DNA of 24,481 nucleotides from Apostichopus leukothele (taxonomy: Eukaryota > Echinodermata > Holothuroidea > Aspidochirotida > Stichopodidae), in assembly GCA_010014835.2 (NCBI GenBank), contig JAAAKB020014256.1, positions 1-24,481 of the forward strand, in the 5' to 3' direction. This document shows, piece after piece, positions 20,301 to 24,481 of this stretch. The notes under the pieces are model-generated. The model was not told the DNA's origin and searched no databases. It saw only the letters and a program-made list of their open reading frames with translations. The stretch's first letter is position 1. Each line of letters starts with the position of its first letter. A program made the translations under genes and the position numbers.

Positions 20301-22548
20301 TACTGTGTACTGTACATATAGGATTCATTGGTTAGGATGGCAGTGCCAGTATGCCCTAAAGCATTGTACTGCATATTAATAAATACTGTTTACTGAGTTA
20401 GACTCAACCACTCCATGTGATTTAAACAGGAAATATAACAGTGCTGTTACTTGTCATTTAGCCTCTGAAGAAGATGGAAACGTCAGGCCTACTTACTTTC
20501 TTACACTTACTTACACATTCTCTTACACAGGCTCTTTAGTGGATAAGCAGTTTTCTAACAGTTTTATTTTATTTTGATTATTAGGAAATATAACAGTTAA
20601 CTGAGACCGAGGAACAGTACACAAAATGTTCTACTTTCCCTCCCTTAGTTTAAGCTGTATCAGGTAATTTATGCCACACATAGGTCTACATATATTGCAC
20701 AAACATGTCAAATGACATTTCTGGAATTCTAGTTTCACTTTTGAGTTAACATACCACAGAAACCCAACTAACTACAACAAATAATGACGAAGGACAACAT
20801 GCTGTATCAAGAATACAACCTAAATGTCACACATTCCAACTTTGAGCTTTGAAATACTGACCCTTTGGACCGCATGAGGTCCCTCGGATATACCTGGAGT
20901 GGACCTCTGCAGGGACCATGGTTGGAAACTCCTCCAATTTAGCAAACAAAATTGACCTTTCTTTATCTGTACATACCCACAAATAGAAGTATTTAACCGT
21001 AGACAGTATATGCAGTACACATCACCACATATAGTCATATTGCAACAAACACCATTCAAATCCCTACAGTACCAATACCATGTATCGTAGCCTCATGATG
21101 GGAGTATTACTTTCATGGTACTTATAGACTATTACTGAATATGTAATATGAAGGAAATATGGACCAACACAATAGTAAACATAACATAAAGATGGCAATA
21201 ATGTACATATGGGGCAAATGTAGAGCATACCTGGGTATATCTGAAGAAATTAAACAAAGCTTGCCAGTACCTCTCCTCTCCCCACCCTCAAGTTTGATGG
21301 GATGGGAGATATATCCCTCACCCTCATTTTGATGGGATGTGAGATCAGTTTCCTACAGTCTCACAAACTCAGTGACCAGTTGATAGTTGTTTCTTTTATG
21401 GAAAATAAGTTATCCGCATTAATATTGCCCTGTAAATTTATTTATTTTTTAAAACATTTTTGGAACATTTTGATGACTGCGTCTGCATGGGCTGTGCATA
21501 TGTAACAACTTTGTGACTGGCAGTAGTCTAAACACTGTATAAATAGTTTCTTAAATTTTCATTACTATCAATAAACAAATATTTCAAAACAAAAATTCTT
21601 GCTTTTAAATTATGTCTAACTTGTTAACTCCCTATATATGAAGTGAGTGCTTCTAAATTTGCGGGAACAATAGTCATAAAAACCATATGGCGATTGAAAG
21701 AATTTTCTCAATGTTCATCTCCTTCAAAATACTGTAATTTATATTTGATCTTTGAACAAGTCAAGGCCACACTGACTCATCACAGTCAGCTACATTTTCA
21801 TGATTAAAAAGTAAACCTAGGGAATAGCTGATGCAGACAAAGCAGTGACACCTTTCTCGGGGTGTCTGAAACTGTTAAAGACAGTACAAAACTGGTTAGC
21901 AAAATTTTGAATCTATAATAACCACCCAAGGTTTGGCAATGTTTTATTCTGTATTAGTAAAGTTGTAAACAGTGGGTCACAATGTGCGGACTTGTTCCAA
22001 GACTACCTACTGTACAAAAGTTCAACCCAGGTAAAGAAAGCACTCCATTCATGAATTATGCAACAAACTAAAAAGTCAAAATCTGGTGGAAAATGCTGTG
22101 ACATTTGACCAGAATATCAATGATTTCGAGTACCTTACATGTCCTATACGTTCAAGAAAAAATGGCTAAATTACTACAAAAATTTGAAAAGATATACAGT
22201 AATGTACGGTTGTTCTTTCCAAGACAAACCGTAACTTTTGTCATTTTTATATGATGTTCGCAGATTTCCAAACTTCGGAACTTGCGATACAGGTAATGCA
22301 AAAGTTTCAACACCAAAATTATTCTCAGAGTTAGGAATACATTGGCATAACAGTTACATGTATGACAGACTTACCTCTTCCAACTGAAACTTCTGTGCGA
22401 TGATTTCCAGGCACTCTTGCCCTAAGCTCTCTTGGTTTAATGTGCATTCTAATATTGTGTTGTCCAGCAGCTGAACCTTAGCAAGGTAAGTGTTCTTGCC
22501 AGATACATGGTATCTTTTAGTCTTCTTTAATTTAATTCCAAATGGCAT
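11295..22548 (-). CDS. PTPN14/21: PTPN14/PTPN21 (Pez) family FERM protein tyrosine phosphatase, 5' part, three coding exons
   Basis: Gene-level entry: CDS join of complement 22375-22548, 14472-14641 and 11295-11392. The spliced reading is open for 147 codons plus one base, and the phases agree (0, then 2, then 1). Family members are cytosolic and junction-associated phosphatases with an N-terminal FERM domain, a long linker with PPxY motifs and a C-terminal PTP domain; vertebrate PTPN14 and fly Pez are linked to Hippo/YAP control. Only FERM F1 and the start of F2 are present here. Diagnostic strings are the MPFGIKLKKTKRY start, RWVDLEKPLKKQLEKY in exon 2 and the conserved LQLK...EG..PC..AQA pattern in exon 3. 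I could not find the rest of FERM or the HCSAGVGRTG-type catalytic loop in the window. Invertebrates commonly have a single copy, so I do not choose between PTPN14 and PTPN21. Confidence 0.93.
11807..11856. mobile_element. hAT-like transposon terminus fragment
   Basis: CAGGTGGGCAAAGTATAGCC followed by GCAAGC...TTTCTGTGGTTCACGACC resembles the widespread terminus CAG-GGTGGGCAAA...GGCCCGC...GGCCCACGACC of hAT-family nonautonomous elements, in decayed form. I found no opposite terminal repeat or 8-bp target duplication nearby, so this is a fragment. Recognition is from memory of the motif. Confidence 0.4.
13972..13984 (-). repeat. AGGTCA DR1 fragment of the dispersed repeat
   Basis: TGACCTTTGACCT is the reverse complement of AGGTCAAAGGTCA, the same perfect DR1 as at 8131-8143. 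The flank on the minus strand (GAGCTCATGAATTTG before it) resembles repeat text rather than a unique site. The copy extends to roughly 14045. Confidence 0.5.
14472..14641 (-). CDS. PTPN14/21: PTPN14/21 coding exon 2: end of FERM F1 lobe
   Basis: The exon is preceded on the minus strand by a textbook acceptor (tttctctccttcccag) and followed by the donor gtattg. It encodes residues 59-114 plus two bases (AG) of codon 115. It starts IEYFGLQYSN, contains the highly conserved RWVDLEKPLKKQLEKY block, then KFGVMLYAP, and ends QEIT(R). This is the second half of the ubiquitin-like F1 lobe and the linker into F2, and is the most diagnostic stretch in the window for the PTPN14/21 family. Entry phase is 0 and exit phase 2, matching both flanking exons. 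Reading through the donor would add only 15 residues before a stop, so splicing is needed for a full protein. Confidence 0.97.
17924..18169. repeat. 18-bp purine-strand minisatellite, about 14 units
   Basis: The unit is GGTGTTAAGAGAGGAGGG with variants (GTGTCAAG, GTATTAAG, GTAGTAAG, GATTTAAG). Copies are imperfect, suggesting an older array; the first two are nearly identical. Almost all plus-strand bases are purines apart from the T positions. A lone related sequence with similar flank (TGTTAAGTGAGGAGTG, about 17506-17521, after AATGAACTAA) may be the ancestral or displaced unit. It lies in intron 1 of PTPN14/21. Confidence 0.95.
19845..19876. repeat. Direct repeat GGGGTATAATAAA, two copies
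   Basis: GGGGTATAATAAA at 19845-19857 and 19864-19876, separated by GGGCCC; a third partial copy (CAGGGTATAGG) follows about 20 bp later. A local short duplication in intron 1. Confidence 0.7.
20465..20487 (+). repeat. CTGAAGA...GAAAC motif, possible retroelement remnant
   Basis: CTGAAGAAGATGGAAACGTC resembles the short CTGAAGAAG-n-GAAACGTC string that recurs in invertebrate retroelements, including Penelope-like ones, where CTGANGA and GAAAC are hammerhead ribozyme core strings. Only five bases separate the two halves, so a normal stem II cannot form. A remnant at best. Confidence 0.25.
21284..21345. repeat. 35-bp duplicated unit
   Basis: TTTGATGGGATGGGAGAT (from 21293) and TTTGATGGGATGTGAGAT (from 21328) repeat at 35 bp, each preceded by ACCCTCA. 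Two copies with few differences, in intron 1. Confidence 0.75.
22375..22548 (-). CDS. PTPN14/21: PTPN14/21 coding exon 1: start codon and first half of FERM F1 lobe
   Basis: The exon encodes residues 1-58, beginning MPFGIKLKKTKRYHVSGK and ending AQKFQLEE, then a consensus donor gtaagt on the minus strand. Pez-family proteins start with the same MPFG-K-[RK]-T-[RK]-RY block, followed by a beta-strand LLD-N-ILECTL and the GQECLE helix of the ubiquitin-like F1 lobe, all visible here. The ATG at 22548 is chosen because it has A at -3 (agaaaaATGC), an in-frame TAA lies only 15 nt upstream (22561-22563), and the family start is exactly at this methionine. The exon is 174 nt, so the following intron is phase 0. 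No internal stop or frameshift is seen. Confidence 0.95.
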
Positions 22549-22746
22549 TTTTCTGTCCTTTTATTGCACTGGGAGTTTTGTGTATGACTCTTCTCTGTAG
22601 TCCACCAATAATGTATCATGTTAGTGATTCAACTGTTGGCTTAATGTTCAAAGCTAGGCGGAGCATCGTCGCTGTCCTGTTTTCCTTTTGTCGAGTATAT
22701 TAGTCAAACACTGACAAATTCAACGTAAAACCAACATCACGATTGT
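22549..22746 (-). promoter_or_regulatory. Probable 5'UTR of PTPN14/21 coding exon 1, with upstream ATGs
   Basis: Upstream of the ATG the minus strand runs back 198 nt to a strong acceptor-like tract (gttttctcttttcctttccgatgcag), so the first coding exon probably begins at 22746 and follows a separate noncoding first exon. An alternative weaker acceptor (ggactacag) lies about 45 nt before the ATG. The leader holds at least three upstream ATGs. One opens a 5-codon uORF and one a 16-codon uORF ending before the start. The third, at 22619, opens a roughly 30-codon frame overlapping the main start in another phase. No TATA box or transcription start is claimed. Confidence 0.5.
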
Positions 22747-24412
22747 CTGCATCGGAAAGGAAAAGAGAAAACAAATCTGTGTTAGACTGTGTACACCAAT
22801 TAATCAAGTTCATACTGTCCAATGATAGACTCTAAATGAACTTTGCTTAAAATAACCACACTTGAGGTCAAAACAGGAATCGAATACAGGAAGTCTATAG
22901 GTACATATTAAACCATTTATATAGTCATTGACACTTGTCTACACATCAATTTAATTTCAGTTGCAGTTCCTGCTATATTACTGTATTGTATGTATGTACA
23001 CTTATCTGTGAATATAATAATATATCTGTTTTAGGGTGAACAAAAATGCTACATGACAAAATGGCCAATTTGTAACAATGGTACTTTAGATAAGAAAAAA
23101 ACTATAACCTTTAAACAGTGCTATATTTTTGTACACAGAAGGTCTTTGTATTTTCTAACATGGCGAAGCTTCCAAGTTGCTGTGCAAATTAAAAACACTA
23201 AATTAATCTTGCCTCGTAAGTCATTCTGGTCCTGTATCATAAATACCCTGCTGCACTGGTGTAATACTAAAGTATAAATACACATGTTGATGGGATACCC
23301 TGCTGTTGCAATCCTTATCAAAATTATGATAGGTACTTGATCACAGAAACTTGAATGAAGCGAGACTGGGATATTTTGCAAACTAACTTAAATGTGCATA
23401 TATGGAGCTAAGACAGGCAAAGTCATATACTGGACATAGGAATGAAGTTAATTTCTGTCTCCTACAGTAAAACAAACATTTGACTCATGAGGTACAGTAG
23501 TTAGTACCAACAGAAATATGTAATGTATCAATGATTCATACAGTTAATACATTTGCATCACAATGTATATAAATATTGCAGGTATGAAACCAATAGTTAC
23601 AAACTACTTGTATTAATTTAGTTCTGATGAGACATACAGTAAAGCTACTGTACATTCTTCCCAAACTGACAACATTGATGGCAATGTTCACCAAGTCAGG
23701 CATTACAGTGGATCATATTCAGCATTGAATCAAATAAAGATGTATAATAATAAATAAATTAGATCACTTCTATCATGATAGGAATGTCATCATGGGACTC
23801 GGGCATGATCAGACCATCTGATATTAAAACAGAGGCATCCACAATCCAGCTGATAAAGTCTATGCAAAATACTGTACTTGAATTGTGTGGCTAGGATGAC
23901 AAATTGACCGTATCTCAAGAAAGAGGAAAATTGGAAGAAGACAATAAAGACATTACCTACATGTGTGCCTTGTGGGATCAGTGAAAGAGAACAAGGGTAC
24001 GAAACAATAAAGAGACTTGAAGCAGGAAACTTTTATTAGCGATAACTTGCATATATACTACCCATTTAGTGTGGGATACAATCTATCGCATTTGTACAAT
24101 TTAATGTACAGTAATTGTAGGAAGCAAAGGTCCTTGTGTAAAGAAGGAACTTGAAATGTACAGTAGTCTATATGCCTTATATAAAGATTAAGGAACTTCT
24201 GGGTACAGTAGTACAACATTGACTCAAATAGTTTACCTGAACAATAAATGGTTTTTAAGTCCTGTAACGTAATTGTTAAGACACTCACAGCTTTTCATGA
24301 AAACAAAAGCTTTGCCCATTAATTCCAAACTTGTACTGTGGTTTTATGTTGGGGCAGGTTGTGGGCGAAGGGGCTTTTTGGACAACCTGAACAAATATCT
24401 AACCAAAGTATG
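22747..24412. other. Upstream region of PTPN14/21, no gene recognised
   Basis: Minus-strand sequence upstream of the first coding exon, beginning with the strong acceptor tract. It is therefore probably a 5'UTR intron of PTPN14/21. It is AT-rich, with many TACTGTAC/GTACAGTA strings (for example 23493, 23645, 23870, 24108, 24157, 24203). No upstream noncoding exon or CpG-rich promoter was identified. Confidence 0.5.
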
Positions 24413-24481
24413 TATACATTTTAGATCCTCCTGCAAGCAGGAACTCGCGAAGAAGCCATCATTGGCTTATCAAAGCCGCAA
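24413..24481 (+). repeat. Start of a CpG-containing hairpin repeat, cut by window edge
   Basis: After GTATACATTTTA the sequence switches to GATCCTCCTGCAAGCAGGAA, then CTCGCGAAGAAGCC, then text with a second inverted pair GGCTT...AAGCC (TTGGCTTATCAAAGCC). CCTGC-AA-GCAGG forms a hairpin and CTTCGCGAAG-like cores also occur at 2734-2743. The abrupt composition change and structure suggest an interspersed repeat rather than an exon. The right end is outside the window. Confidence 0.4.

Larger units (their letters stand above)
14642..22374 (-). other. PTPN14/21: Intron 1 of PTPN14/21 (7.7 kb)
   Basis: This is the phase-0 intron between coding exons 1 and 2, with gtaagt donor and cttcccag acceptor. 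No additional exon was recognised on either strand. It contains an A15 run (15107-15121), an 18-bp minisatellite (17924-18169), AC-rich patches near 19140-19200, small direct repeats (19845-19876, 21293-21345), and many copies of TACTGTAC/GTACAGTA. Open frames such as 17512-17898 on the plus strand are T-rich, have no family resemblance and no clear splice context, so they are treated as chance. Confidence 0.85.

Noticed and set aside
1-24481. CRISPR array, tRNA or rRNA genes, bacterial-type operons
   Set aside because: No regularly spaced identical repeats with unique spacers, no complete tRNA cloverleaf or rRNA core sequence seen; the sequence is clearly eukaryotic.

Overview
This window is animal nuclear DNA. 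It is AT-rich, has GT-AG introns of kilobase size, and carries microsatellites, minisatellites and worn transposon-like fragments. There is no bacterial-style gene packing. A dispersed repeat containing AGGTCA direct repeats, several CpG-containing hairpin repeats and the long introns fit a marine deuterostome invertebrate. My best guess is an echinoderm, perhaps a sea cucumber, but that is inference from repeat style and not a proven assignment.

The secure content is the 5' part of one gene on the minus strand: a FERM-domain protein tyrosine phosphatase of the PTPN14/PTPN21 (Drosophila Pez) family. Three coding exons join in frame. Exon 1 (22375-22548) holds the start codon and residues 1-58. 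Exon 2 (14472-14641) holds residues 59 to the first two bases of codon 115. Exon 3 (11295-11392) holds residues 115-147 plus one base. Intron 1 is 7733 bp, intron 2 is 3079 bp, and intron 3 has no recognisable partner exon in the remaining 11.3 kb. Only the F1 lobe and the beginning of F2 of the FERM domain are therefore visible. The rest of FERM, the linker and the phosphatase domain must lie beyond the left edge, or are missing. A probable 5'UTR (22549-22746), with a strong upstream splice acceptor and several upstream ATGs, precedes the start.

The left part (1-11.3 kb) holds weaker exon candidates. On the plus strand there is a terminal exon at 1144-1243, ending in a class I PDZ-ligand-like tail. 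There is also a pair of phase-matched exons at 2454-2586 and 2718-2784, again ending in a stop. They may be the ends of one or two genes opposite to, or nested in, the PTPN14/21 locus. On the minus strand a CpG-retaining patch (about 9450-10700) contains a candidate exon at 9756-9916 whose entry phase matches the end of PTPN exon 3. None of these three resembles a family I can name.

The repeats are: an (AT)n tract and an 86-bp tandem repeat at the left end; a 46-bp near-perfect duplication (4485-4576); an AGGTCA-bearing repeat (8130-8460) with a relative in intron 2 (13972-13984); an element with two G6/C6 hairpins (10685-10870); a C17-GT-A20 tract just downstream of exon 3; a hAT-like terminus fragment (11807-11856); and an 18-bp purine-strand minisatellite (17924-18169). 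From about 15 kb to the right end the motif TACTGTAC/GTACAGTA is strikingly frequent. The remaining long stretches appear to be intron or intergenic DNA without recognisable genes.
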